The notes under the pieces were generated by a model. It saw only the letters and a list, made by a program, of their open reading frames with translations. It searched no databases and was not told where the DNA came from. Position numbers and translations under genes: made by a program. A stretch of DNA of 64,000 nt from Leifsonia williamsii (GTDB lineage Bacteria; Actinomycetota; Actinomycetes; Actinomycetales; Microbacteriaceae), in assembly GCF_030433685.1 (NCBI RefSeq), contig NZ_JAROCF010000001.1:434001-498000 (forward strand), given 5' to 3'. Position 1 is the first letter of the stretch; every line of letters begins with the position of its first letter. Shown piece by piece: positions 24,634-33,144 of this stretch.

Positions 24634-25982
24634 CAGACGCCGACCGGCAGGGGCGCGTCCTCGCCGCCGAAGCCGCGCGCATCGACGATACGGTCGCCGC
24701 CGGCGTTCTTCGCGGTGTACATCGCCTGGTCGGCCAGCCGGATGAGCAGGTCCGGGTTCCAGGCCGAGGCGGCGGTGCGCGCGATCGAGAGGCCGATGCT
24801 GGCGCTGACCGGGAAGCCCTCCGGCAGGTCGTCGAACGGGCGGCGCACCTCGCGGCGGATGCGCTCCGCGACGTCGTGGGCGGCGATGCTGTCGGGCACC
24901 TCGCAGACGACCACGAACTCGTCGCCGCCGTAGCGGGCGACCAGGTCGTCGTGCCGCACGACGCCCTTGAGCCGCACCCCGACCTCCCGCAGCAGCAGGT
25001 CGCCCGCGTGGTGGCCGAGGCTGTCGTTGACCGCCTTGAAGCCGTCGAGGTCGATGAACATGACCGCCATGAGGGTCTCTGCCGCCTCCGCGTAGTCGGG
25101 CAGCAGCGTCTCGAGGAACCGGCGGTTGGCGAGGCCGGTGGTCTCGTCGTGCATCGCGGCGTGCTCCAGCTGCCGCTGCAGCCGCAGGCTCGTCGCGGTC
25201 TGGCCGGCCTGGCCGGAGAGCGCGTCCGCCAGCGGGGCGGCTTCGGCGTCGAAGGTGCGCGGGTGGAGGAAGAAGCAGACCCAGAGGCCGAACAGCTCGT
25301 CGTCGTGCCGGATCGGGGAGGCGAGCAACGCGTACACGCCGACCTCCCGGAACGCGCGGCCCAGCGCGGGCGACAGCTCCTCGGCCTGGTCGGCGCCGCT
25401 CAGCTTGACGACGCTGCGCAGCATCGACGCCTGCGGCGCCAGCGAGGTCAGATCGACCACGGCCTCCAGCGGGTTGCTGCCGGAGGTCTGCTCGAAGGCG
25501 CCGTGGTCGTCGAGCAGGAAGACGGCGGACTGCTCAGCGCCGTACGCCCGGGCGACGGTGGTGGCGAGGATGTCGGCCAGCTCGATCTCGGTCGTGGCGG
25601 TGGCGAAGGCGATGGAGGCCTCGATCACCAGCTCGAGCCGGTTGCGCGTGCGCTCCTCGAGCGAGCGGGAGCGGGTCAGGCGATCCTCGAAGGCCATGCG
25701 CTCCGTCGCATCCACCAGCACCACGAGCTGGCCGTCGGGCAGGGCGCTCCGTGTCGGCATCACCGCGCGACGACGGCCGTCGGCGCTCGCGAGACGCATC
25801 ACCGAGCCGTCGGTGGTGGCGCTCTTGGAGGGGCGAAGGAGGCTGTCGAGCGGCGTGCCGACGAGCTCCGTGAGCAGGCGGCCGGTCCACGCGGCGAAGA
25901 CGGCGTTCGCATCGACGATCGCGCCGGAGGCGTCGAGCTGGACGACCGCGCAAGGCAGGTCGTCCGCCGCCACTGACCGCAC
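24633..25982 (-). CDS. Soluble diguanylate cyclase, PAS-GAF-GGDEF
   Basis: 449 residues, no membrane segment. Residues 8-110 look like a PAS domain, 115-270 like a GAF domain, and 275-440 are a GGDEF domain. The active-site motif GGDEF is at 352-356, and the RxxD inhibitory site (RHDD, 343-346) is at the correct distance, so the enzyme should make cyclic di-GMP from two GTP and be product-inhibited. It starts at GTG with GAGGGAG upstream. It is followed (upstream on the map at 26075) by a phytochrome-type cyclase on the same strand, 92 bp apart. The sensed signal is unknown. Confidence 0.92.
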   Translation of the reverse strand: MRSVAADDLPCAVVQLDASGAIVDANAVFAAWTGRLLTELVGTPLDSLLRPSKSATTDGSVMRLASADGRRRAVMPTRSALPDGQLVVLVDATERMAFEDRLTRSRSLEERTRNRLELVIEASIAFATATTEIELADILATTVARAYGAEQSAVFLLDDHGAFEQTSGSNPLEAVVDLTSLAPQASMLRSVVKLSGADQAEELSPALGRAFREVGVYALLASPIRHDDELFGLWVCFFLHPRTFDAEAAPLADALSGQAGQTATSLRLQRQLEHAAMHDETTGLANRRFLETLLPDYAEAAETLMAVMFIDLDGFKAVNDSLGHHAGDLLLREVGVRLKGVVRHDDLVARYGGDEFVVVCEVPDSIAAHDVAERIRREVRRPFDDLPEGFPVSASIGLSIARTAASAWNPDLLIRLADQAMYTAKNAGGDRIVDARGFGGEDAPLPVGV

Positions 25983-26074
25983 GCGTGCTCCCTCGACTCG
26001 TCACCGGCCGGTTGGCGGCGTCACGGTATCGATCCTAACCGCTGCCGGCGCGGCTTCATACCGAAAGGTACGGG

Positions 26075-28006
26075 CTAGCGCGAGGTGCGGTTGCGGCCGG
26101 CCTTCTTGGCCCGGTACATCGCCGCGTCGGCGGCGTCGAGCAGTTGCTTGGCGGTGTGGCCGTCCTCGACTGCGATCACACCGCACGAGGCGGTGATCGT
26201 CACGTCGCCGCGCTTGGTCTGCACGGGGTGCCCGATCGCCTCCACCAGGCGCGAGGCCACCCGGTCGCCTTCCGCCTCGGTGAGCCCGGCGCACAGCACC
26301 ACGAACTCGTCGCCCGCGAGCCGCGAGATGACGTCGGAGGCCCGGCACGCCTGCGTCAACCGGTCGGCGACGGCACGCAGCACGGCGTCTCCGGTCTCGT
26401 GGCCCTGACGGTCGTTGACCGACTTGAAGTCGTCGAGGTCGAGGAAGAGCAGCACGCCGCTCCTGCCCTGCACCACGACGTCCTCGAGCGCGCGCTCGAA
26501 CGAGCGGCGGTTGTGCAGGCCGGTGAGGTGGTCGATGAGGGCCAGCTGGGCGAGCCGCGCCTCGTCGCGCCGGTCGAGAGCGCGCGCCAGTTCGCGGCCG
26601 AGGTCGCGGGCCTCGCCGGCCGTGCGACCCCATGCGATGGCGCTGCCCTGCACGCTCTCGCGCCATTCGGAGAACGAACGCCGGGGCGACAGCGGAGTGT
26701 CGCGGTTGCTCGCCGTCTGGTCGCCGAGCCAGCGGATGACCTGGGCGGCCTCGCGGCGGAAGAACAGGAGGACGCCGTGGCCGGGGACCGGGATCACCAG
26801 CATCCCGGCGAAACCCGGGGTGAGGGTCGCGAGCGCCGGGTGCGTCCGGCCGATCTCGTCGGTGTGCAGCGGCTCGGTGCCTGCCGCCGCGAGCAGGATG
26901 CTCCGGTCGACCAGCGGTACGTCGCCGACGCTGCGGCTGACGCCGTCGAGGGCGAGGATCGCGCCGTCGGCCTCCACCAGCGCGCACAGCGCGTCGCCCT
27001 TCTCGCTCAGTTCGAGGAGGGGGTCGTCGGCCGAGGGGACGTCCGCGAGCACGGCCGCACGCCGCTCCCGCAGCGACAGGTCGTGCCGCAGCTCGGCGAT
27101 CGACTCCAGCGCCCCGAGCTGCACCGTGAGCTGGGTGGCCAGCACCTCCAGCGCGCGCCGCAGCAGGATCGGCATACGCCGCTCGGTGCGGTGCGCGCAG
27201 GTGATCATGCCGACGAGGCGGTCGTCGGCGATCAGCGAGAACGACACCGTCGAGGCCTGGCCCATGTTGCGCATGAACGCGAGGTGGTGCGGCGAGACGG
27301 CACGCAGCTCGGCGCTGCTGAGGTCGAGGGGAGGCGCGCCCGGGTCGCTGCCGACGAGCGGTGTGCCCGGGTCCTCGGTGCTGACGATCGCGCGCGACAG
27401 CTTGGTCAGGTAGAGCGACCGCGCCTGCTGCGGGATGTCGGAGGCCGGGAAGCGCAGCCCGCTGTACACATCCATCCCGGGCTCGGACGCCTCGCCGGCG
27501 ATCTCGCCGTGGCCGTCCTCGAAGAAGCGGTACACCATGACCCGGTCGAAGCCGCTGATGCGCTTGACCTCCTCGGCGGCGGCCTGGCGCAGCTCCTCCG
27601 CGCTGGTGAGCAGGCCCAGGGTGCGGATCGCGTTGACGACCGATGGCGTGCCGAGGTCGGGAGCGCCCTCCGCCGGCTCCAGCTCGATGATGGCGTTGTC
27701 GCCCACCCGGTGGATGATCGCGTCGAAGGGCCGGCCGCTCAGCTCGACCCGCACGGGGTCGCCATGCGAGTCGGCGGCGACGGCCCACTCCAGCGTCGGG
27801 CTGCCGAGCTCGGACACCGAGCGGCCGAGCCAGCGGGCGGCGTTCTCGCTCACCGTGACGATCTCGAAGGTGTTCACGTCGACTGCGAGCAGCACGCCGT
27901 GCGACTGGATGCGGCCCGGCGTCCGGATCGGCTCCTTGACGCACTCCTCCAGCCGCTGTCGCTCGGCGGAGTCCGCCACATCGGGTACGGCGGCGGAGTC
28001 ATCCAT
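26075..28006 (-). CDS. Bacteriophytochrome-diguanylate cyclase (PAS-GAF-PHY-GGDEF)
   Basis: 643 residues from the ATG at 28006; TAGGTT lies 6 nt upstream, fitting a leaderless start. The biliverdin-binding cysteine is C22, in the typical ECVKEPIRTPGRIQSHG context. The GAF domain shows PASDIPQQAR with its key Asp at 190 and the SPHHLAFMRNMG histidine motif. The PHY tongue has PRRSF (441-445). The C-terminal cyclase has AGDEF at 564-568 instead of GGDEF, a variant found in active enzymes, and an RxxD site at 555-558. Red/far-red light should therefore alter cyclic di-GMP synthesis. No heme oxygenase, needed for biliverdin, is in the window. Confidence 0.92.
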   Translation of the reverse strand: MDDSAAVPDVADSAERQRLEECVKEPIRTPGRIQSHGVLLAVDVNTFEIVTVSENAARWLGRSVSELGSPTLEWAVAADSHGDPVRVELSGRPFDAIIHRVGDNAIIELEPAEGAPDLGTPSVVNAIRTLGLLTSAEELRQAAAEEVKRISGFDRVMVYRFFEDGHGEIAGEASEPGMDVYSGLRFPASDIPQQARSLYLTKLSRAIVSTEDPGTPLVGSDPGAPPLDLSSAELRAVSPHHLAFMRNMGQASTVSFSLIADDRLVGMITCAHRTERRMPILLRRALEVLATQLTVQLGALESIAELRHDLSLRERRAAVLADVPSADDPLLELSEKGDALCALVEADGAILALDGVSRSVGDVPLVDRSILLAAAGTEPLHTDEIGRTHPALATLTPGFAGMLVIPVPGHGVLLFFRREAAQVIRWLGDQTASNRDTPLSPRRSFSEWRESVQGSAIAWGRTAGEARDLGRELARALDRRDEARLAQLALIDHLTGLHNRRSFERALEDVVVQGRSGVLLFLDLDDFKSVNDRQGHETGDAVLRAVADRLTQACRASDVISRLAGDEFVVLCAGLTEAEGDRVASRLVEAIGHPVQTKRGDVTITASCGVIAVEDGHTAKQLLDAADAAMYRAKKAGRNRTSR

Positions 28007-28110
28007 CACTCAAACCTAGTGCGTGCGCCCTGCATAACGCCTGTTGGCCCTGAATTCGCCGGCGCGCAAGCCCCTCCCCCGATCCTCACAGCGGACGGAG
28101 GGTGTTTCTC

Positions 28111-29466
28111 ATGACAACCGAACAACGACGGCGCTCGATCATCCGCCGCATCAACCTCAGTGCCGCGTGGGGCGAAGGGCTCGACGGATTCGACCTCGGC
28201 GTGCTCAGTGTGGTGCTGCCGGCGCTGACCACCGCGCTCGGCCTGTCGCCGGTGGAGGCGGGCCTCATCGGGGCCTCGTCGCTGATCGGCATCTTCGTCG
28301 GCGCCCCGCTCGCCGGCTGGCTGACCGACCGCTTCGGCCGGCAGCGGATGTTCACTATCGACATCCTCTGCTTCATCGTGCTCGGCGCGCTGCAGGCGAT
28401 CGTGACGGAGCCGTGGCAGCTGTTCATCGTGCGCGTGCTGCTGGGCGTCGCGATCGGAGCGGAGTACGCGATCGGCGCGGCGATGCTCGCCGAGTTCGCG
28501 CCCAACCGCAACCGCGGCCGCCGGCTCTCGGCGCTGCTGGTGTGCTGGTACGGCGGGTTCCTCGTGGCCGTCGTGGTCGCCTACGCGATGACGGCGGGCG
28601 GTCTGTCGTGGCGGTGGATCCTCGCGACCAGCGTCATCCCGGCGGTCGGGGCGTGGATCGTGCGGCTGGGCGTCCCCGAGTCGCCGCGCTGGCTGCTCGG
28701 GCACGGCCGCCGCGCCGAGGCGGACCGCATCGTCGAGCGCGACCTCGGCCGCGACTACGTCGAGCGCGAGGGCATCATGGCCGAGCGGGAGGCGAGCGGA
28801 GGCTACCGCGAGCTGCTGCGCGGCGAGAACCTCCGCCGGCTGCTGTTCATCAGCGTCTTCTGGGCGTGCAACGTCGCGCCGTACTTCGCGATCTTCACCT
28901 TCGCGCCGGTCGTGCTGGAGTCGCTCCACCTCTCCGACCCGGCCTGGGGCACGATCGGGGTCAACGGCCTCGCCACCGTCGGCGCGCTCGTGGGCGCGCT
29001 GACGATCGAGCACGTCGGCCGGCGCAAGCAGCTGATCCCGCCGTTCTGGATCATGGCCGCCGCCCTCGCGGTGGTCGGCATCTGGTCGGGGGCGCCGGTA
29101 TGGGTGACCATCGTGTGCTTCGCCGTGTTCGCCTTCTTCAACGCGCTGCAGGGCAACCTCTCCGCGGTGTACCCGATCGAGATCATGCCCACCGAGGTCC
29201 GCAGCTCGGCGGTCGGTGTCGCGGCGGCGGCCAGCCGGATCGGCGCGGCGGCGGGCACGTTCCTCCTCCCCATCGGCATCGACACGATCGGGACCGGCTG
29301 GTGCATGGTCATCGCGGCCGTGATCTGCGTCATCGGAGCACTGGTGTCGCAGGTGATGGCGCCGGAGACGACCGGCAAGACCCTGAACGAGACGAGCGAC
29401 ACGTCGTCGGGAGCGACGGCGAAGAGCCCGGCGAAGGCCGAGGCGGGCGCGGGAGCCGGAGCGTAG
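28111..29466 (+). CDS. MFS transporter, sugar-porter-like
   Basis: 451 residues from the ATG at 28111 (GGAGGG 9 nt upstream; a GTG 3 codons earlier is possible). Twelve hydrophobic helices, with the family loop GWLTDRFGRQRM, VPESPRWLLGHGR at the end of the first half, and RSSAVGVAAAASRIGAAAG late, all typical of sugar/aromatic-acid MFS carriers. It ends in a low-complexity Ala/Gly tail. It is not obviously part of an operon; a methyltransferase begins 10 bp later but appears to have its own leaderless promoter. Confidence 0.88.
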   Translation: MTTEQRRRSIIRRINLSAAWGEGLDGFDLGVLSVVLPALTTALGLSPVEAGLIGASSLIGIFVGAPLAGWLTDRFGRQRMFTIDILCFIVLGALQAIVTEPWQLFIVRVLLGVAIGAEYAIGAAMLAEFAPNRNRGRRLSALLVCWYGGFLVAVVVAYAMTAGGLSWRWILATSVIPAVGAWIVRLGVPESPRWLLGHGRRAEADRIVERDLGRDYVEREGIMAEREASGGYRELLRGENLRRLLFISVFWACNVAPYFAIFTFAPVVLESLHLSDPAWGTIGVNGLATVGALVGALTIEHVGRRKQLIPPFWIMAAALAVVGIWSGAPVWVTIVCFAVFAFFNALQGNLSAVYPIEIMPTEVRSSAVGVAAAASRIGAAAGTFLLPIGIDTIGTGWCMVIAAVICVIGALVSQVMAPETTGKTLNETSDTSSGATAKSPAKAEAGAGAGA

Positions 29467-29476
29467 GGTCGCCTGC

Positions 29477-30238
29477 ATGGGCGGTGCCGGGTTCGAGGAC
29501 CACTTCGACCGCAACGCGGAGCGGTACGAGCGAGCGCGGCCTCCCTACCCTCCGGCCCTGTGGCGGGCGCTCCGAGAGCTCGGTGCGCTGACGCCCGGGG
29601 CACGGGCGCTCGATATCGGCGCCGGCACCGGTCAGGCCACGGCTCCTCTGGTGGAGGCCGGGCTCGCCGTCACGGCCGTGGAGCCCGGCCCCGCACTGGC
29701 CGCCCGCTTGGCCACGCGCGTGCCGGGCGCGACGGTGGTGAACGCCCGTGCGGAGGACATCGCGCTCGACGCCGGCGCCTTCGACCTCGTGACCGCGGCG
29801 ACGGCCGTTCACTGGTTCGACCTTGAGGTGCTGCTCCCGCGGCTGCATGCCGCTCTCGTGCCCGGTGGGCTGCTCGTCGTGTGGAGGAACGTGTACGGCG
29901 ACCCGGAGGCGGAGGTCACGCCGTTCCGCCGGGGAATCCAGGCCATCGTGGACCGTCGCCAGGCCCCGCCCCGCCCCGGCCCCGGCGAGCTGGAGGTGGA
30001 CCGCTGGCGGGAGCGGCTCACGGCCGGCGGGCTCTTCCTGGCCGAGCGGACCGTGAACCTCCGGTGGAGCATCGACCTCGACAGCGCGCGGGTGCGCGAC
30101 CTGTTCACGACCTTCAGCGACTGGACGCCCGAGGAGGCCGACGAGGCCGCGGCCGTCGCGGACCGGCTCGGCGGCACGGTCACCGAGCACTACGCGACCT
30201 GGCTGATCGCGCTGCGGCGGGCCGAGCTGGCAGACTGA
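29477..30238 (+). CDS. Class I SAM-dependent methyltransferase
   Basis: 253 residues. The SAM-binding motif LDIGAGTGQATAPL is at about 45-58, followed by VEPGPAL (motif II acidic residue) and a LVPGGLLVVWRNVY strand. The AVHWFD motif is common in trans-aconitate methyltransferase-like proteins. The start FEDHFDRNAERYERARPPYP is typical of that group. The substrate is unknown. TAGGGT ends 7 nt before the ATG. Confidence 0.88.
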   Translation: MGGAGFEDHFDRNAERYERARPPYPPALWRALRELGALTPGARALDIGAGTGQATAPLVEAGLAVTAVEPGPALAARLATRVPGATVVNARAEDIALDAGAFDLVTAATAVHWFDLEVLLPRLHAALVPGGLLVVWRNVYGDPEAEVTPFRRGIQAIVDRRQAPPRPGPGELEVDRWRERLTAGGLFLAERTVNLRWSIDLDSARVRDLFTTFSDWTPEEADEAAAVADRLGGTVTEHYATWLIALRRAELAD

Positions 30239-30242
30239 CCTC

Positions 30243-30284
30243 TCGACCGGCGGGTCTGGACCGGCGGGTCTCGACCGGCGGGAG
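30243..30284. repeat. Three 14-bp tandem repeats
   Basis: TCGACCGGCGGGTC in three near-identical copies in the 54-bp gap between the methyltransferase and the racemase gene. They end just before the racemase ribosome site. Confidence 0.85.
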
Positions 30285-30292
30285 GGGACGGG

Positions 30293-30988
30293 ATGAAGCG
30301 GATCGGGTTGCTCGGGGGCATGAGCTGGGAGAGCTCTGCGCTCTACTACGAGCTCATCAACGAGGAGGTGGCGCACCGGCTGGGCGGCGTGCACTCCGCC
30401 GACTGCGTGCTGATCTCGGTCGACTTCGACGCGGTGCGGGTGATGCAGCTGGAGGACCGCTGGGACGACGCCGGCGCGCTCCTCGCCCGCGAGGCCTCGC
30501 GTCTGGAGGCATCCGGCGCCGACTGCGTGCTGGTGTGCACGAACACGATGCACAAGGTCGCGGACGCGATCACCGCCTCCATCGGCATCCCACTGTTGCA
30601 CATCGCCGAGGTGACGGCGGGAGCGGTTACCGCCGCGGGGGTGACCGAGGTGGGGCTACTGGGCACCCGCTTCACCATGGAGGAGGACTTCTACCGCTCG
30701 GTGCTCGAACGTCACGGGCTGCGCGTGCACGTGCCGGACGCGGAGGCGCGTGAGCGGATCGACCGGATCATCTTCGACGAGCTGGTGCTCGGCGACATCC
30801 GCGAGGAGTCCCGCGCCGACCTCGTCGGGGTGATCGGCGAGCTGACCGCGGCCGGGGCCGAGGGCGCGATCCTCGGCTGCACCGAGCTGGAGCTGCTCGT
30901 GCGCCCGCAGGACACCGCGCTGCCGCTGTTCGCGACGACGCGGCTGCACGCGCACGCGGCCGTGGACTTCGCGCTCGGGAAGGGCTGA
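30293..30988 (+). CDS. Aspartate/glutamate racemase-family protein
   Basis: 231 residues, typical length. Both catalytic cysteines are present: C82 in VCTNTMH and C196 in GCTELELL. The start RIGLLGGMSWESS is the hallmark of the aspartate racemase (RacX/YgeA) branch. It is a PLP-independent racemase that moves a proton on the alpha carbon of an amino acid. It has a strong ribosome site (GGAGGGGACGGG). The specific amino acid is unknown. Confidence 0.9.
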   Translation: MKRIGLLGGMSWESSALYYELINEEVAHRLGGVHSADCVLISVDFDAVRVMQLEDRWDDAGALLAREASRLEASGADCVLVCTNTMHKVADAITASIGIPLLHIAEVTAGAVTAAGVTEVGLLGTRFTMEEDFYRSVLERHGLRVHVPDAEARERIDRIIFDELVLGDIREESRADLVGVIGELTAAGAEGAILGCTELELLVRPQDTALPLFATTRLHAHAAVDFALGKG

Positions 30989-31000
30989 GGGGGAGGCCCG

Positions 31001-31318
31001 TCACGCCGGCGGGTGGCTGTCGCCTCCCACGCCCGGCTCGAGGTCGTGCACGTGGTCGTCGACGCGGCGCTCGGCGTCGTCGCCGACGTTCCTGCCGCGA
31101 TTGCGGCGTACCAGGCCCAGCACCGTCAGCAGCACGCCCACGCCGATCAGCACGGCGGAGGCGAGCCACATCACCAGCGCGACACCGGCTCCCTCGCCTT
31201 CGGAGTTGGTGCCGGGCGTGGTCGCGAAGTAGGTGATCAGCGTCGCGAGTCCCAGCACGAAGAGGACGATGCCGACGATGGTCAGCGGTTTCGACCCGCG
31301 TGCCTCGATCATGCCCAT
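31001..31318 (-). CDS. Small two-helix membrane protein
   Basis: 105 residues. Two transmembrane helices (about 13-33 and 46-68) separated by a short polar loop, then a charged tail (RRNRGRN, HVHDLEPG). Actinobacteria have many small proteins of this shape and I know no function. GGGAGG lies 8 nt before the ATG. It follows the gene at 31320 directly, likely co-transcribed. Confidence 0.65.
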   Translation of the reverse strand: MGMIEARGSKPLTIVGIVLFVLGLATLITYFATTPGTNSEGEGAGVALVMWLASAVLIGVGVLLTVLGLVRRNRGRNVGDDAERRVDDHVHDLEPGVGGDSHPPA

Positions 31319-31319
31319 C

Positions 31320-31688
31320 TCAGGCCCTCCCGTCCGAGTCGGTGAGATCGTCGCCCTCAGCGCCCTCGCTCGCCAGAGCCGGCGGCACCTCGAACGACTG
31401 GCGCAGGCCGTTGATCCTGCTCTGCAGGTACTGCTCGGCCAGATCGTTCTCGGGCTCGGTGGCGGTCGTCGAGGCGGACTCGACCATCAGGATCGTGGAG
31501 GGGTTCAGCAAGAAGCTCGCGCTCACCTCATTGCCGTCGGCCCCGATGGCGCGGAGGGTCACGGTGTCGGTCTGGCTCATCCTCCCCAGCTGGGTGGCGT
31601 ACTCCATCAGCAGATCGGCGACCTCGTCGCCGACCAGGAGGGATTTGTCCGAATAGGTCACGTGCTTCACGATGCCGACGGTACGCAT
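31320..31688 (-). CDS. Conserved hypothetical protein
   Basis: 122 residues from MRTVGIVKHV. It is a predicted soluble alpha/beta protein with a central segment TDTVTLRAIGADGNEVSASF and an acidic C-terminus. No known family motif is seen. The next gene starts 1 bp after its stop, so the two are probably an operon. An in-frame start further upstream (31772) is not supported by a ribosome site. Confidence 0.6.
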   Translation of the reverse strand: MRTVGIVKHVTYSDKSLLVGDEVADLLMEYATQLGRMSQTDTVTLRAIGADGNEVSASFLLNPSTILMVESASTTATEPENDLAEQYLQSRINGLRQSFEVPPALASEGAEGDDLTDSDGRA

Positions 31689-31831
31689 CAGAGGGTGGAG
31701 CGCAGCCCGTTGACAAATGCCGCGCGCCTCCAACCTCCCGCAGCCCGCTACCCCGCCGCGGTCGGGCGTCAAGGCCTCGCAAGCGAGGCGCGGGAGAGGT
31801 GCGATGGAGGCGCGACGGAAGGAGACGACTG

Positions 31832-32248
31832 ATGACCGTGGTCCGCGATGTGATGACGCCCGGCGCCGAGTGCGTCCGGGAGGACGAGACGCTCTACGAC
31901 GCCGCCGTGCGGATGCGCGACCTCGACGTGGGCGCGCTGCCGATCTGCGGTTCGGACGACCGCCTGAAGGGTGTGCTGACCGACCGCGACATCGTGGTCA
32001 AGTGCCTCGCGACCGGCGGAGACCCGCGCACGGCGACGGCCGGCGAGTACGCCCAGGGCAAGCCGGTCACCATCGGCGCCGACGACGACGTGGTGGAGGC
32101 GCACGACGTGATGCAGCGCCACCAGGTGCGCCGCCTGCCCGTGATCGACGGCCACCGGCTGGTCGGGATGGTGTCGCAGGCCGACCTGGCGCGCACCAGC
32201 TCCCCGGTGCAGACCGGGGAGACGGTGGCGGAGATCTCGGAGGACTGA
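31832..32248 (+). CDS. Tandem CBS-domain protein
   Basis: 138 residues from the ATG behind GAAGGAG. Two CBS domains fill the protein: VRDVMTPGAECV to LTDRDIVVKC and VEAHDVMQRHQVRRLPVID to MVSQADLA. Stand-alone CBS pairs bind adenine nucleotides and act as energy or stress sensors; in mycobacteria similar proteins are hypoxia-induced. A small hairpin GCCTCGC-AA-GCGAGGC lies 43 bp upstream. The partner is unknown. Confidence 0.88.
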   Translation: MTVVRDVMTPGAECVREDETLYDAAVRMRDLDVGALPICGSDDRLKGVLTDRDIVVKCLATGGDPRTATAGEYAQGKPVTIGADDDVVEAHDVMQRHQVRRLPVIDGHRLVGMVSQADLARTSSPVQTGETVAEISED

Positions 32249-32317
32249 CCGGATGCCGCTAGCCGCGCGGCGGGCCGGCGCGGCAGGATGGTCGCACACA
32301 CAGCGGGAGGAGCGACC

Positions 32318-32488
32318 ATGAGCGACGACAGTGCCGACCGGCGACCCGACGAGTTTCCCGACCGCGCCGGTTACCCCGACGGCACGGGCAGCCTCGACGA
32401 GGGCACGGGCGCGTTCGGCGGCGCCGACCTCGGCGACCTGGAGGAGTTCGCGATGGAGGACGAAGAGGACGAGGACGGCAACGTCTGA
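32318..32488 (+). CDS. Small acidic hypothetical protein
   Basis: 56 residues from the ATG behind GGGAGGAG. Strongly acidic, with an end FAMEDEEDEDGNV and no hydrophobic segment. It is probably disordered. It converges on a hydrolase gene, 6 bp between stops. Function unknown. Confidence 0.6.
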   Translation: MSDDSADRRPDEFPDRAGYPDGTGSLDEGTGAFGGADLGDLEEFAMEDEEDEDGNV

Positions 32489-32494
32489 CCTGCG

Positions 32495-33085
32495 TCACGA
32501 CGCCGCGGGCTGCTCCCCCGGGGAGCGGCTCAGGAACGCCGCCACCTCCGCCACCATCGACGCGGGGACCTCGTGCCCGACGCCGGGCAGCACACGCTCG
32601 GTCAGGGTGCTGTGCGCGGGGAGGAACGCGGCCAGGCGCTGCACGTCGGCCTCGGTGATCGCGTCGTCCTGATCGCCGCGGACCCAGAGCACCGGCGGGC
32701 GGAGGCGGCCCAGTTCGGCGTCTCCGGCTTCGGCGTCGATGCTCATGAATCCGGCGAGCACGACCACGAAGGCGATCCGCTCGGGTGCGCGTCGCAGTGC
32801 CTGGAGGCCGGTGGCCGCTCCCTGCGAGTAGCCGACGATCCCGACCCGCTCGCCCGGGGCCTCCCGCTCGATCCAGTCGAGCACGAGGTCGGCGGCCGGG
32901 GCGACATCGGCCGACAGCGGGCCGGGCTTCGACCAGTCCTCGACGTGGAACCACTCGAACCGGTCGCCGAGCGGCAGCGGCGCCTGGAGCGCTTCGACCC
33001 GCCAGCCGGGCGGGACCGCCTCCGCGACCTGCGGGAGGTCGCCCGCCACGCCGTACCTGCCGTGCAGGATGAGCAGCACCGCCAT
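32495..33085 (-). CDS. Alpha/beta hydrolase, phospholipase/carboxylesterase type
   Basis: 196 residues. The nucleophile elbow GYSQGA and late D-Q-D-D and GVGHEVP segments provide the Ser-Asp-His triad of the carboxylesterase (YpfH/acyl-protein thioesterase-like) family. It begins LLILHGRYGVAGD. It probably hydrolyses a small ester. GATACT lies 7 nt before the ATG, suggesting a leaderless transcript. Divergent from the DNA ligase gene. Confidence 0.83.
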   Translation of the reverse strand: MAVLLILHGRYGVAGDLPQVAEAVPPGWRVEALQAPLPLGDRFEWFHVEDWSKPGPLSADVAPAADLVLDWIEREAPGERVGIVGYSQGAATGLQALRRAPERIAFVVVLAGFMSIDAEAGDAELGRLRPPVLWVRGDQDDAITEADVQRLAAFLPAHSTLTERVLPGVGHEVPASMVAEVAAFLSRSPGEQPAAS

Positions 33086-33144
33086 GACGCCCAGTATCCC
33101 CTCTCGGCATCCCGCGCGCAGCGCCGTGGTGGTTGAGTGGGGGC

